A stretch of DNA of 64,000 nt from JAPOUP01 sp965221405 (GCA_965221405.1 CBDCSE010000002.1:1922001-1986000); one strand, 5' to 3'; positions 16,514 to 25,831 are shown, numbered from the stretch's first letter. Notes: a model not told the origin generated them from the letters alone. Program-made: numbers and translations.

Positions 16514-18178
16514 CTAGCGCACGGCGATGGATTTCCCGACGCCCATTTTTCCTGGACGTTCAGCCACCCCCGCCAATTGATCCGCTCGGATCATTTCCGC
16601 CGCCTTTTCACCGATCATAATCGACGGAGCGTTGGTATTGCCACTCGTTATGGATGGCATGACTGAAGCGTCAGCCACACGCAGATTCCTGACGCCCCGA
16701 ACACGAAGGCGTTCATCAACCACAGAGTTATCGTCCTGACCCATGCGGCAGGTGCTGGTCGGATGATATATTGTCTGTGCGAGACTGCGGGCGGCTTCGA
16801 GACAGGCTTCGTCGGTTTCCGGCGGTTCAGCGGGTACATGCTCGCGCACGACAAATGGTGACAGCGCAGCGGTTCGGGCCATGGCGCGGGCGAACTTCAC
16901 CGCGCGGACCGCGCACAGCTGATCGGCCGCGGCAGAAAGGTAATTCGGTATGATTTTCGGGTATTCGGCAGCGTTGGGTGAATTGATGTGGATGCTCCCA
17001 CGGCTCTCTGGACGTAACTGGCAGACAGAGGATGTGAAGCCGGAAAAAGGATGCATGTCAATGCCCGGCTTGTCTGCGGAAAGCGGCTGAAAGTGAAATT
17101 GGATGTCCGGAGTCTCCAATCCTTCCATTGAGCGGGCGAAAATACAGACCTGGCTTGCTCCAAGACTCATCGGGCCGGTGCGGCGAAGAGCGTACTCAAC
17201 ACCGATCAAGCCCCGCCTGAAGATGTTGTTGATGGCGTCGTTCAAAGTCGGCACGTTGACCTCATATACAAGCCGAATCTGCAGATGGTCCTGAAGGTCC
17301 TCTCCGACACCCCGAAGTTCGTGCCGGACTTCGACGCACGCTTCTTTGAGTATCTCGCCTCGACCAATGCCCGATACTTCCAGGATCTGTGGCGATCCGA
17401 TCGTTCCCGCAGAGAGAATCACCTCACCACCGGGACGCAGGGTGGCAGTGCGCGAAACGCCTTGCGACTGAAAGCTGACACCAATAACCGCGCAGGGATC
17501 CTCCTCCGAAAATAGAAGACCTGTTGTCATGGCATGTGTTTCAACCACCAGGTTTTTCCGCCTGCCATGAATCGGAGTCAGGAACGCCTTTGCCGAAGAA
17601 CAGCGAAGCCCCGCCTTCGCCGTCTGCTGGAAATATCCCGCACCTTCGTTGTCGCCAGTGTTGAAATCGTCGGTTCGGGGTATGCCCATTTCTACAGCAG
17701 CTCTGATATATGCCTCGCTGAGCGGTGTTGCGGCGCGCATGTGTGACACCGCGAGTCCGCCGTCGCCTCCATGGAACCGACTTTCCCCGTCTTGGTGGCT
17801 TTCGGATTTTTTGAAGAGCGGCAGAACGTCGTTCCAGCTCCAGCCCCGGTTGCCAAATTGCGCCCATTGGTCATAGTCATGGCTCTGTCCACGAACATAC
17901 AGCAGTCCGTTTATCGAGCTGGATCCGCCTAGTGTCTTGCCGCGCGGCCAGTCGAGCGAGCGTCCGTTCAGACCCGGGTCCGCCTCCGTTTTGTAACGCC
18001 AATCGGTTCCGGAATTATGCAGGGTCTTGAAATAACCAACTGGAATGTGAATCCATGGGTTGTTGTCCTTTCCGCCTGCCTCAAGAAGTAGCACGTGCTT
18101 CGTCGGATCGACGGACAGCCGGTTCGCCAGAACGCAGCCCGCCGACCCTGCGCCAACAATAATGTAGTCGAATTCCAT
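16514..18178 (-). CDS. GMC-family FAD oxidoreductase (choline/alcohol dehydrogenase type)
   Basis: This 554-residue protein has the FAD-binding GxGxxG motif at residues 9-14 (VGAGSAG), the GMC signature WPRGKTLGGSSSINGLLY around residues 78-94, a second FAD block (LRPGGEVILSAGTIGSPQIL) and the catalytic C-terminus: His472 in IYHPTSTCRMG and Asn516 in SGNTNAPS, the pair that abstracts the proton in choline oxidase-like enzymes. Such enzymes oxidise alcohols to aldehydes in the cytoplasm; the substrate cannot be read here. It is divergent from the zinc alcohol dehydrogenase, with a shared 208-base regulatory region. Length and motifs look complete. Confidence 0.88.
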   Translation of the reverse strand: MEFDYIIVGAGSAGCVLANRLSVDPTKHVLLLEAGGKDNNPWIHIPVGYFKTLHNSGTDWRYKTEADPGLNGRSLDWPRGKTLGGSSSINGLLYVRGQSHDYDQWAQFGNRGWSWNDVLPLFKKSESHQDGESRFHGGDGGLAVSHMRAATPLSEAYIRAAVEMGIPRTDDFNTGDNEGAGYFQQTAKAGLRCSSAKAFLTPIHGRRKNLVVETHAMTTGLLFSEEDPCAVIGVSFQSQGVSRTATLRPGGEVILSAGTIGSPQILEVSGIGRGEILKEACVEVRHELRGVGEDLQDHLQIRLVYEVNVPTLNDAINNIFRRGLIGVEYALRRTGPMSLGASQVCIFARSMEGLETPDIQFHFQPLSADKPGIDMHPFSGFTSSVCQLRPESRGSIHINSPNAAEYPKIIPNYLSAAADQLCAVRAVKFARAMARTAALSPFVVREHVPAEPPETDEACLEAARSLAQTIYHPTSTCRMGQDDNSVVDERLRVRGVRNLRVADASVMPSITSGNTNAPSIMIGEKAAEMIRADQLAGVAERPGKMGVGKSIAVR

Positions 18179-18319
18179 TATTTGTGAATGCCTTCAGTGA
18201 ATTTGCTCCACACACGATATTTCATGCCCGTTATTTGGTCCATAGGCCGGATGCTGCGTGCGGTGAGCACTGTCCTGGGGAGAGGGCTCTGGTATCTTCG
18301 GTTGTGACCGATATATGTG

Positions 18320-18358
18320 CCTGAGGTGACCAGGGGTTGTAACAGACCGCACCTCAGG
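18320..18358. promoter_or_regulatory. Inverted repeat in the GMC/ADH divergent promoter region
   Basis: CCTGAGGTG (18320-18328) and CACCTCAGG (18350-18358) are perfect 9-bp arms with a 21-base spacer, ending 28 bases before the ADH start. Centre-to-centre spacing is 30 bases, about three helical turns, as expected for two half-sites of a dimeric regulator. No T-run follows. Confidence 0.5.
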
Positions 18359-18386
18359 ACAGGTTCATTTCAACATAGGTGTCACC

Positions 18387-19421
18387 ATGCGAGCCGCGGT
18401 GGTCAGGAATTTCAGTGAGGATCTCTCGATCGAGACGGTTTCGGATCCAGCCTGCCCGGACAACGGGGTTGTCCTGGAGGTGATGGCCTGTGGCGTTTGC
18501 CGCTCCGACTATCATGGATGGGTGGGTAAACATCCTCGGATTGAAGATGGCTCAATAATGGGTCACGAATATTGCGGTATTGTGGTCGAGGCGGGCGCGC
18601 AGGCAAAACACAGGGTCGGTGACCGTCTCATCGCACCCTTCATTCTGGGCTGCGGAAGCTGTGCTGCCTGCCAGACAGGCGTGTCCAACACCTGTGAGCA
18701 CCAGATTGTTCCCGGATTCGGCTGGCCGGGGGCCTATGCCGAATACGTTGCCGCTCCATTTGATCACAATCTTGTCCACCTGCCTGAAACGATGGCGCCT
18801 GCTCTCGCTGCGGGGCTCGGCTGCCGGGTTACGACGGCATGGCATGCCTTGACGGATCGCGCCAATCTCAGAGCTGGCGAATGGGTTGCGGTTCACGGCA
18901 CAGGAGGTATCGGCCTTGCCGTTGTGCTTTTGGCAAAGACGCTAGGCGCACAGGTGGTCGCCGTCGATGTCGTTCAGGAAAAGCTGGAGCATGCGAAGCG
19001 GCACGGCGCGGACGCCACCGTAAATTCCGCCGAGACCGACGCTGCCGAAGCGATTCGCGAAGTCACTGGAGGAGGAGCGCAGGTCTCGGTAGAGGCCCTG
19101 GGGATCGATGCGACCACCAACGCTTCAATAGAGTGTCTGGCAACGCTTGGTCGGCATGTGCATGTCGGCATGCCCTCTGGCAGCGGGCTGATGCAGGTCA
19201 ACATGCGGGCGATTTACACCAAGCAGCTTTCGTTTTTCGGCACCCGCGGCATGCCGTCATGGAAGTACCCGTCGCTGCTCGGAATGATCGAGCGCGGTGA
19301 TGTGGACATTGGCCCGATGGTTGCGCGGGAAATAACGTTGTCCGGCGCCAGCGCGGAACTCAGGACTATGGGTGGGCCAACCCCACCCGGTACGGCTGTG
19401 ATTACAGACTTGAAGCGATAG
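18387..19421 (+). CDS. Zinc-dependent medium-chain alcohol dehydrogenase
   Basis: This 344-residue MDR enzyme has the catalytic zinc ligands Cys38 (ACGVCRSDYHG) and His60-Glu61 (GHEYCG), a four-Cys structural zinc lobe (GCGSCAACQTGVSNTC) and a Rossmann motif (VHGTGGIGLAVVLLAK). The acidic residue after the second strand (VVAVDVVQEK) suggests NAD preference. It probably oxidises an alcohol to an aldehyde or ketone in the pathway shared with the divergent GMC enzyme. The next gene begins 220 bases later. That gap contains GCGGAACTTT and GTGGAACTTT as direct repeats upstream of the sdhB-like gene, possibly regulator half-sites. Confidence 0.88.
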   Translation: MRAAVVRNFSEDLSIETVSDPACPDNGVVLEVMACGVCRSDYHGWVGKHPRIEDGSIMGHEYCGIVVEAGAQAKHRVGDRLIAPFILGCGSCAACQTGVSNTCEHQIVPGFGWPGAYAEYVAAPFDHNLVHLPETMAPALAAGLGCRVTTAWHALTDRANLRAGEWVAVHGTGGIGLAVVLLAKTLGAQVVAVDVVQEKLEHAKRHGADATVNSAETDAAEAIREVTGGGAQVSVEALGIDATTNASIECLATLGRHVHVGMPSGSGLMQVNMRAIYTKQLSFFGTRGMPSWKYPSLLGMIERGDVDIGPMVAREITLSGASAELRTMGGPTPPGTAVITDLKR

Positions 19422-19641
19422 GCTGGTCCACGCGCCCGATGCCAAAGAGTAGATCCTGCGTCACTCCAGCCTGCGCGGCCAAGGGTTCGCAGACCGGCGG
19501 CACAATTCCCGCGAAGGTGCTTGGGAATGGCGAGATCTGCAGTCCCCGCTTACGGAAACCCTAAGGATTTATGTTCATAATGCGGAACTTTCGACTATCC
19601 TTTCCCGTGGAACTTTAAGGGCACGGACGATTTGGGCTGAA

Positions 19642-20364
19642 ATGATGTCGGATTTCCTGAAGGTGACAATTGAACGTGGGCCTGATGCGCAGAACGCACG
19701 GCAGGTGTTCGAGGTGCCTGCCTATGAAAGTCAGACCGTGCTTGACGCTGTGTCATGGGTACAGCAGAACGCCGATCCCACGTTAAGCTACAGGTTCGCC
19801 TGTCGGGTCGGAATGTGTGGTTCCTGCGCGATGATGGTGAGCGGTGTGCCGCGCTGGACATGCCGGACGCATATCTCGAAAGTTCTTGATGGCAACGCTG
19901 TCACAATCGGACCGTTGCGCAATCTTCCGGTGATCAAGGATTTGGTTGTGGATATGGATCCGTTTTTCGACAAATGGATTGCGGCAGAGGGTGCGCATCA
20001 CGGCGGGTTAACCCGAGAGGATCCAATTGCGCTGGTCGATGAGCGGAGTGCGGAGCGAATCGAGGCGAACTCAGGAATTGAGTGTATCAACTGCTCAGTC
20101 TGCTATGCTGCATGCGATACGGTTGCAGGAAATCCTGAGTATCTAGGTCCGGCGGCGCTGCAACGGGCTTGGACGCTGCTGAACGACACCAGGGACCAAG
20201 GACGCCATGCCATTCTGGCCGCAGTCTCTGGCAAGGGCGGATGCCACAACTGCCACTCGATCGGATCCTGCACAGCCTATTGCCCAAACGAGCTTGACCC
20301 GATGTCGGCGATCACCGGCCTGAAGCGCGAGACCACCAAGTCGTTTTTTGGTAAGGGGCGCTGA
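19642..20364 (+). CDS. SDH/FRD-like iron-sulfur subunit
   Basis: A 240-residue SdhB/FrdB-type protein. The N-terminal 2Fe-2S domain has CRVGMCGSC followed by the distal Cys in PRWTC. The C-terminal domain has CINCSVCYAAC and CHNCHSIGSCTAYCP, ligating the other two clusters. It carries electrons from the flavoprotein to the membrane anchors at the inner face of the membrane. Gene order is B-C-D-A, with the stop overlapping the next start. It is likely a paralogue of the housekeeping succinate dehydrogenase, given its catabolic neighbours and unusual flavoprotein. Confidence 0.85.
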   Translation: MMSDFLKVTIERGPDAQNARQVFEVPAYESQTVLDAVSWVQQNADPTLSYRFACRVGMCGSCAMMVSGVPRWTCRTHISKVLDGNAVTIGPLRNLPVIKDLVVDMDPFFDKWIAAEGAHHGGLTREDPIALVDERSAERIEANSGIECINCSVCYAACDTVAGNPEYLGPAALQRAWTLLNDTRDQGRHAILAAVSGKGGCHNCHSIGSCTAYCPNELDPMSAITGLKRETTKSFFGKGR

Positions 20365-20696
20365 TGTTGAGTCTGCGTCATTACCTGCTGCAGAGGATCA
20401 CGGCGCTTCTAATGGCACCCTTGGTGCTCGGGCATCTCGCTGTGATGATCTATGCAGTTCAAGGCGGTCTGAGCGCGGCGGAGATCCTCGGTCGCACACA
20501 GGGGTCGGTCCCTTGGCTCCTGTTCTACGGTACCTTCTCTGTCGCCGTGTCGATACATGCGGCCATAGGTATACGTTCCGTCGCCCACGAGTGGATTGGT
20601 CTGAAGGGGGTTGCTCTGGAGGTGGTGACGTGGGTCGCTGGCCTAGGGCTATTCACAATGGGCGCACGGGCCGTTTGGGCCGTAACCTTCGGATGA
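20364..20696 (+). CDS. SDH/FRD-like membrane anchor 1
   Basis: A 110-residue protein with three predicted membrane helices (about residues 12-32, 50-70 and 82-105). SIHAAIGIRSVAHEWIG matches the HxxxGxRxxxxD/E-type segment that places a haem-ligating His in SdhC/SdhD anchors. It overlaps the iron-sulfur gene by one base and the next anchor gene by four (ATGA), so the set is translationally coupled. Confidence 0.7.
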   Translation: MLSLRHYLLQRITALLMAPLVLGHLAVMIYAVQGGLSAAEILGRTQGSVPWLLFYGTFSVAVSIHAAIGIRSVAHEWIGLKGVALEVVTWVAGLGLFTMGARAVWAVTFG

Positions 20697-21046
20697 AGGC
20701 GGCGAAAGAAATAACCGCGCGTACCCATCCCCTGTGGTTCGCCTACATTCTGCACCGGCTCTCGGGAATCGGGTTGGCGGTGTTTATGCCCTTTCATTTC
20801 TGGGTGCTATCCATGGCGATGACGGCTCCGGATCGTCTGGACGGGTTTCTGAAAATGACAGAGGCAGGCGTGGTCAAGCTGGCCGAGTCCGGTCTGGTCT
20901 TCCTGCTTGCAGTGCATATGTTTGGTGGCCTGCGTCTGATCGCATTCGAGTGGCTCTTCTGGCGCCATTCGCAGAAGAACCTGGTGGCCGGCGCGACTGC
21001 GGTTTCGTTCCTGATAGCGTCTCTCTTTCTTCTGAAAGCGGTGTGA
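20693..21046 (+). CDS. SDH/FRD-like membrane anchor 2
   Basis: A 117-residue protein with three predicted membrane helices. HPLWFAYILHRLSGIGLAVF resembles the SdhC quinone-site segment (HRxSG), and LLAVHMFGGLRLIAFEW matches the haem-histidine helix. Together with the preceding anchor it should bind quinone and haem. The ATG at 20693 overlaps the previous stop, and the flavoprotein gene starts one base after this stop. Confidence 0.7.
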   Translation: MKAAKEITARTHPLWFAYILHRLSGIGLAVFMPFHFWVLSMAMTAPDRLDGFLKMTEAGVVKLAESGLVFLLAVHMFGGLRLIAFEWLFWRHSQKNLVAGATAVSFLIASLFLLKAV

Positions 21047-21047
21047 G

Positions 21048-22805
21048 ATGCGCGTCTCCGACATTGAACGGCATGACACAGATGTCCTGATTCTCGGCAC
21101 CGGCGGTGCGGGACTTTTCGCGGCGCTGCACGCCCAGCAGAGCGCACCCGAAGGCACAAGGATCACAATCGCGGTCAAGGGTCTGATCGGCAAATGCGGC
21201 TGCACGCGAATGGTTCAGGGTGGATACAATGTCGCGCTCGGCGGCGGCGACACGGTCGAGCGGCATTTCATGGACACGATCCATGGCGGTAAATGGCTCC
21301 CTGACCAGGACATGGCCTGGCGTCTGTGCGAACAGGCGGTGGTGCGCATCCACGAACTGGAAAACGAGATCGGTTGTTTCTTCGACCGCAACCCGGATGG
21401 CTCGCTGCATCAAAAGGCCTTTGCCGGGCAAACCGCTGACAGAACCGTGCACAAGGGCGATCTTACCGGCATCGAGATCATCAACCGACTGATGGAAAAG
21501 GTGCTCGCTATCGGTTGCGAAAGGTTGCAGGAGCATCGCGCGGTTGGGCTGATCCCAACCAGGGATGGCGCATCCCTCGCCGGTGTTCTGATGATCGACA
21601 TGCGGAGCGGTCAGTTCCGGCTGGTCAGATCCAAGGCGGTACTGATGGCCACCGGCGGTGGTCCGACAATGTACAGGTACCACACACCCTCCGGCGACAA
21701 GACCATGGATGGTCTGGCGATGGCCCTGAGGGCGGGGCTAAAGCTCCGCGATATGGAAATGGTGCAGTTCCATCCCACAGGGCTCCTTGCTGGGGAACAC
21801 ACCCGTATGACCGGTACCGTACTGGAGGAAGGGCTACGCGGCGCGGGAGGCCATCTGATCAACCACGCGGGTCGGCGGTTCATGTTCGATTACGACGCTA
21901 AGGGCGAACGCGCCACACGCGACGTTGTCAGCAGAAGTATCTATGCGGAAATGCGCAGGAACGGAAATCCGGATCAGGAAGGCGTGTTCATCTCGATGTC
22001 CCATATGGGTTCGGATAATGTACGCAGGAAATTCAAGGGCATGGTGAAGCGCTGCGCCGACTGCGGGTTCGATCTGGCCGCTGGAAAGGTCGAAGTGGTG
22101 CCCACCGCGCATTACTTCATGGGGGGCGTCATTGTCGACGTGGATACACGTACGGAGATGGAGGGACTCTATGTTGCCGGCGAAGATGCGGGTGGAGCAC
22201 ATGGATCCAACCGGCTGGGTGGCAACGGAGTGGCGAATTCGACCGTATATGGAGGAATTGCGGGAGATACCATTGGAGCGGAGATTGGTCGGATGGCTTT
22301 GCGCGATCCCGACGAGAATGTTCTCTCAGCTGAGATGGAACGTGCGGTTCATCCACTGAGCCGCAAGCCTGATCTTGTTCAGCCTCTTCGCAGAATGCTC
22401 CAGGATCTGATGTGGGAAGATGTCGGTGTGATACGGACAGGGGAGGGGATGAGACGTGGCCTCGTCGGCATCGCCGAGATTTCGGAGGCACTGATGGGCG
22501 TGGGCGTTTCAGGAGACAGCCTCGCTTTCAACCTGACCTGGAATGACTGGCTCAACCTGCGGTCGCTCTGCGATATCTCCGAGGTGATAGCCAAGGCCGG
22601 ACTGGCCCGCGAGAACTCCCGCGGTGCGCATTTCCGTGAGGACCATCCCTATCCAGGCCCAATGGAGGCCAGCGAGTTCACTGTGGCATACCTTAAGGAC
22701 GGAGTTGCGGACGTCATCCGCCAGCCTGTGGAATTCACCATTGTGCGCCCGGGCGAAACCGTCCTGCCCAAGGGCGCACCCGAAACATTGGTGGCCATGC
22801 AATGA
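21048..22805 (+). CDS. SDH/FRD-like flavoprotein lacking the FAD-linking histidine
   Basis: A 585-residue SdhA/FrdA-type flavoprotein. FAD motif LILGTGGAGLFAAL (residues 14-27), substrate-site blocks QFHPTGLLAGEHTRMTG and EEGLRGAGGHLIN, and GSNRLGGNGVANSTVYGG are present. At the position of the His that covalently holds FAD in SdhA and FrdA (SHT before AAQGG) this protein has Cys52-Thr53 (KCGCTRMVQGGYN), so FAD is probably not bound through histidine. That fits a soluble-type or low-potential relative acting on a succinate analogue. It is the last gene of the complex and overlaps the fumarase alpha gene (ATGA). Confidence 0.82.
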   Translation: MRVSDIERHDTDVLILGTGGAGLFAALHAQQSAPEGTRITIAVKGLIGKCGCTRMVQGGYNVALGGGDTVERHFMDTIHGGKWLPDQDMAWRLCEQAVVRIHELENEIGCFFDRNPDGSLHQKAFAGQTADRTVHKGDLTGIEIINRLMEKVLAIGCERLQEHRAVGLIPTRDGASLAGVLMIDMRSGQFRLVRSKAVLMATGGGPTMYRYHTPSGDKTMDGLAMALRAGLKLRDMEMVQFHPTGLLAGEHTRMTGTVLEEGLRGAGGHLINHAGRRFMFDYDAKGERATRDVVSRSIYAEMRRNGNPDQEGVFISMSHMGSDNVRRKFKGMVKRCADCGFDLAAGKVEVVPTAHYFMGGVIVDVDTRTEMEGLYVAGEDAGGAHGSNRLGGNGVANSTVYGGIAGDTIGAEIGRMALRDPDENVLSAEMERAVHPLSRKPDLVQPLRRMLQDLMWEDVGVIRTGEGMRRGLVGIAEISEALMGVGVSGDSLAFNLTWNDWLNLRSLCDISEVIAKAGLARENSRGAHFREDHPYPGPMEASEFTVAYLKDGVADVIRQPVEFTIVRPGETVLPKGAPETLVAMQ

Positions 22806-23758
22806 TTCCAATTCAGCTGATCAGGGAAACCGCTGAAGCCTTGATGGACAAGGCTGCCATTGAAATCCCCCAAGACTATCTTGACGGGCTACAGGCGGCG
22901 GCCGAGACCGAAGACGGTGATCTTTCGTCCTTTGTCCTGAAGGCAATGCTTGAAAATTACCAGGCCGCGAAGGAAGACCGCCGTGCCATGTGTGGCGATA
23001 CGGGTGTGCCAAGATGGTTCGTGAAGCTTGGCAACGAGGCTCGGATTGAGGGTGGCATGATCGCCCTGGAGGCCGCTCTTCGCAAGGCGACGGCCAATTC
23101 CACCAAGGGTGTACCCCTGCGCCCCAATCGCGTCCATCCGCTTTGGCGCACGGATCACAACAACAATGTTGGCATCGGTGCGCCCGAGATTGAGTATGGG
23201 TTCGAGCCTGAGGGCGAGTGGGTCGATCTGATTGCCGTTCACAAAGGCGGTCTATTCGGAACTGACTACCGAATGCTATTCCCATCAGACGGCATACAGG
23301 GAATCAAGCGGTTCTACCTCGACAGCCTTATGGCGTTCGGCAAGCGTGGCCTCGCCTGCCAGCCTGCGATCATTGGCATTGGACTTGGAGGGTCCAAGGA
23401 TATCTGTATGACGCTGGGCAAGCGCGCCTCGACACTGCGCATCGTTGGTAGCCGGAATTCCGACCCGCGGATCGCCGATCTGGAGGATGAGTTCAAGGAG
23501 CTGGGCAATTCGATTGGTATGGGAGCGATGGGCTTTGTCGGCAGGAACATGGTAATCGACTGCAATATCGAGGTCGGCTACTGCCATACGGGCGGCATGC
23601 CAATGTCAGTGCATGCCTTCTGCCTTTCTTCCCGCCGTGCCGTTGCCCGTATTCATGCCGATGGCCGAGTGAGCTACCGAACGAATCCAGATTGGTTTAC
23701 GGATTACCAACGCCGTGAGACCATTGACTGGGAACATGTTGGGGAGGCGACGGAATGA
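22802..23758 (+). CDS. Class I fumarase / L-tartrate dehydratase alpha subunit
   Basis: A 318-residue N-terminal-type subunit of the oxygen-sensitive Fe-S hydro-lyases. AMCGDTGVPRWFVK carries the first cluster Cys; GIGLGGSKDICMTLGKRA carries another in the GG-x-D/E region; EVGYCHTGGMPMSVHAF is the third Cys block. These form a 4Fe-4S centre that adds water across a C=C bond of a dicarboxylate (fumarate, mesaconate) or dehydrates tartrate or malate. It overlaps the SdhA-like stop and the beta gene start by 4 bases each, so oxidation and hydration should be made together. Confidence 0.85.
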   Translation: MIPIQLIRETAEALMDKAAIEIPQDYLDGLQAAAETEDGDLSSFVLKAMLENYQAAKEDRRAMCGDTGVPRWFVKLGNEARIEGGMIALEAALRKATANSTKGVPLRPNRVHPLWRTDHNNNVGIGAPEIEYGFEPEGEWVDLIAVHKGGLFGTDYRMLFPSDGIQGIKRFYLDSLMAFGKRGLACQPAIIGIGLGGSKDICMTLGKRASTLRIVGSRNSDPRIADLEDEFKELGNSIGMGAMGFVGRNMVIDCNIEVGYCHTGGMPMSVHAFCLSSRRAVARIHADGRVSYRTNPDWFTDYQRRETIDWEHVGEATE

Positions 23759-24423
23759 GCGGCCCGCGCGAAGTCCGGCTGTCCACGACACCACCCCGCG
23801 AGGTGGTCGGCAGCCTGCGATTGGGCGACATCGTCTACCTGGACGGGCTGATGTATACCGCACGTGAAGGCGTATACCGGCGCGCTCTGGTGGACCAGGC
23901 GAATATCCCAATGGAACTTCCGTCGGAATCAGCCGCAAACTTTCACTGCTCGCCTGCGGCGCGGATCAATGCGGACGGTTCGTTTGAAATGGGAGCGGTT
24001 ACAGCGACTGCATCTTTCCGTTTCTCCGAATGGCTGCCCGAGTGGATGGACAAAACAGGTGCCAGGCTCATCGTCGGCAAAGGCGGCATGTCATCTAAAG
24101 ACTACAGGGATTATTTCGTACCCAATGGCGCCGTCTACCTGTCCACGGTCGGCTATGGCACCGGCGCATTGCTGGGACGTGGGGTGGAAAATGTCGAAGC
24201 CGTTCACTGGAGCGAGGAACTGGGTCTGGCGCAGGCAATGTGGGTAATCAGGTGCAGCCGCATGGGTCCGTTCATCGTCGCGTCCGATCTGAACGGCGAC
24301 TGCCTGTTTGAGAGGGAAAACGCCAAGATCGCCGAGAATGTTGCCCGGGTTTATGAAGGGACGAAACCAGCGGTGCTGAAACGCTACGGTGAGACCGACG
24401 ACCGGGCCGATGAGGTGATCTAG
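23755..24423 (+). CDS. Class I fumarase / L-tartrate dehydratase beta subunit
   Basis: A 222-residue C-terminal-type subunit: LRLGDIVYLDGLMYTARE, the core NFHCSPAARI, ARLIVGKGGMSSKDYRDYF and VYLSTVGYGTGALLG are characteristic of the swivelling Fumerase_C domain that completes the active site with the alpha subunit. The ATG at 23755 overlaps the alpha stop. It ends the operon; an IS1634 remnant starts within about 10 bases, which may have removed further genes. Confidence 0.85.
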   Translation: MSGPREVRLSTTPPREVVGSLRLGDIVYLDGLMYTAREGVYRRALVDQANIPMELPSESAANFHCSPAARINADGSFEMGAVTATASFRFSEWLPEWMDKTGARLIVGKGGMSSKDYRDYFVPNGAVYLSTVGYGTGALLGRGVENVEAVHWSEELGLAQAMWVIRCSRMGPFIVASDLNGDCLFERENAKIAENVARVYEGTKPAVLKRYGETDDRADEVI

Positions 24424-24432
24424 CCCGAACTT

Positions 24433-24600
24433 CCGGACTCACGGCACTGGGCGGGAATCGGTTTCTTCGGGAGAGCCTGACGCCAAGAAGCCGGAACGCC
24501 GGCGTCAGGTAGCCCAGAACCCTGCGCGGCGGCACCGGGCCTTGTCTCGGGGGCCTGGAACGGCTTGAGGAGCCGGGCATACTGACCCTGCCCCTCAACC
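24433..24600 (-). mobile_element. IS1634 3'-end remnant
   Basis: Sequence here (ACTCACGGCACTGGGC, then CCAAGAAGCCGGAACGCC) closely matches the 3' end of the IS1634 copy near 8136-8200. The minus strand reads AFRLLGVRLS in place of the intact C-terminus. Only the tail survives, and it abuts the fumarase operon. Confidence 0.55.
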
Positions 24601-24737
24601 GCGTGAGAAAACGGGCGTCCGGCCCGGACGCGGTGGATATCCGTCACGCCATCCTGGAAACGCCGGTCACCGGCTCCCTGGACGCACTCCGGTCGGTCAC
24701 GCTCCAGCCGGGTCGGCACCGCACAGGACGCGCCATG

Positions 24738-25076
24738 AACTGCGGTGCGGTGATCGACGACGCCATCACGCGGCCGTGGCAAAAGCCCGTCACCGCAGCT
24801 TCCGACGTGGCCGCCACCTGCGACGCCCATGCCCTGTGCCGGATCCACGCCGAGCGCCTGGTGCGGAAGATCGGGGGCCTCAACGAACGCCAGAGATCCA
24901 GGGTGTCGGCGGTGCGCGACGACATCCGGGAAGACTGCCGGGAACCTGAAGCCTACAGGCGGGCGCCCTGCGGCGCACGCGCAGAGGCGCTGTCGGAACG
25001 CTTCGACGGGATCTTCTCCAGGCGCACCGGATACGCCATCCTCGACCGCCTCGTATGCTCAGCGAACCGGCACTGA
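24738..25076 (+). pseudogene. Transposase remnant (IS66-like C-terminal region)
   Basis: The plus strand reads ALCRIHAERLVRKIGGL, AYRRAPCGARAEALSERFD and FSRRTGYAILDRLVC, a pattern from DDE transposases annotated as IS66-like, in which a C-H-AE-RLVH-KL block precedes the catalytic Glu region. The Glu block itself is missing and the upstream part is degenerate. Family assignment is tentative. Confidence 0.4.
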
Positions 25077-25159
25077 TCAGGGGAGGTGGCTGTGGAAAAA
25101 TGGAAGGCGGATTCCTGTGGAAAAGCCGCCCCTTGCTCCCGCTGCCCTCCCGTCAGAGC

Positions 25160-25420
25160 CTCCCGCGTCCCGATGGATGCCGGGTTCGGGAACCGGACCG
25201 TCACGGGCACACCCTGAACATTCACCCCGACGGGCGGGACGACACCGCCACCAACGACACCGACGGCTTCCGCAGGGCCCGCCTCCTCGGGGGTGGCGGT
25301 GCGAAGCGGGCCGTCATGGAGGCCACCGGGCGGATGCACCGCGGTATCCCGGCAGCCTTCCGGGCGCGGGACCCTGGCGGGCGACGATGCCGGCCCGGGC
25401 GGGACGCCTTCCCGGGAGGC
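25160..25420 (+). pseudogene. IS110-family transposase, N-terminal fragment
   Basis: The frame reads HTLNIHPDGR, NDTDGFRRARLL and KRAVMEATGRMHRGIPAAF. VMEATG-YHR is the conserved block of the IS110 DEDD domain just before the KTDR motif. It is the opposite end of an IS110 gene from the piece kept at 1.5-2.4 kb. The rest is missing or out of frame. Confidence 0.55.
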
Positions 25421-25433
25421 GCCCTTCCCGCTG

Positions 25434-25670
25434 ATGCAGGACGTCACCAGGATCCCGGCGGCCGGCATGGACTGCAATGGCGGAACGCCGCGGGAACGGG
25501 CGCTGCGACGGCGGCACATGGAGGGTTTCAAGGCGGCGCTGGGCGCGGTGACGGGACGGCCGCCGGTGTCCCCCGGCGATGCGCTTGCCCTGGCCCGTGC
25601 CGGCGCTCCGGGGCCCTGGCCAGAGATGATCGCCGTCCTCGATGACCTGCAGCGCGCGGAGGAGGGATAG
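25434..25670 (+). CDS. Small protein of unknown function
   Basis: A 78-residue frame with plausible composition (RRRHMEGFKAALGAVTG, WPEMIAVLDDLQRAEEG), starting at the ATG at 25434. I recognise no family. It lies between the IS110 fragment and the secretion-ATPase-like fragment and may belong to a decayed plasmid or conjugation region. Confidence 0.3.
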   Translation: MQDVTRIPAAGMDCNGGTPRERALRRRHMEGFKAALGAVTGRPPVSPGDALALARAGAPGPWPEMIAVLDDLQRAEEG

Positions 25671-25831
25671 AGCCTCGACCTCCTGCCGTTTCCCGCGCCT
25701 GCCGGCGGTGCCCCCGGCATCAGCGCGTGGGACTTCACGATCGCGCCGCTCCCGGGCGGCGGACGCTGACGCCGTCCGCGTGGGCGGAGGCCGGAAGACG
25801 GGAAGGATGGGGACGGGCGCGGCCAGGACCG

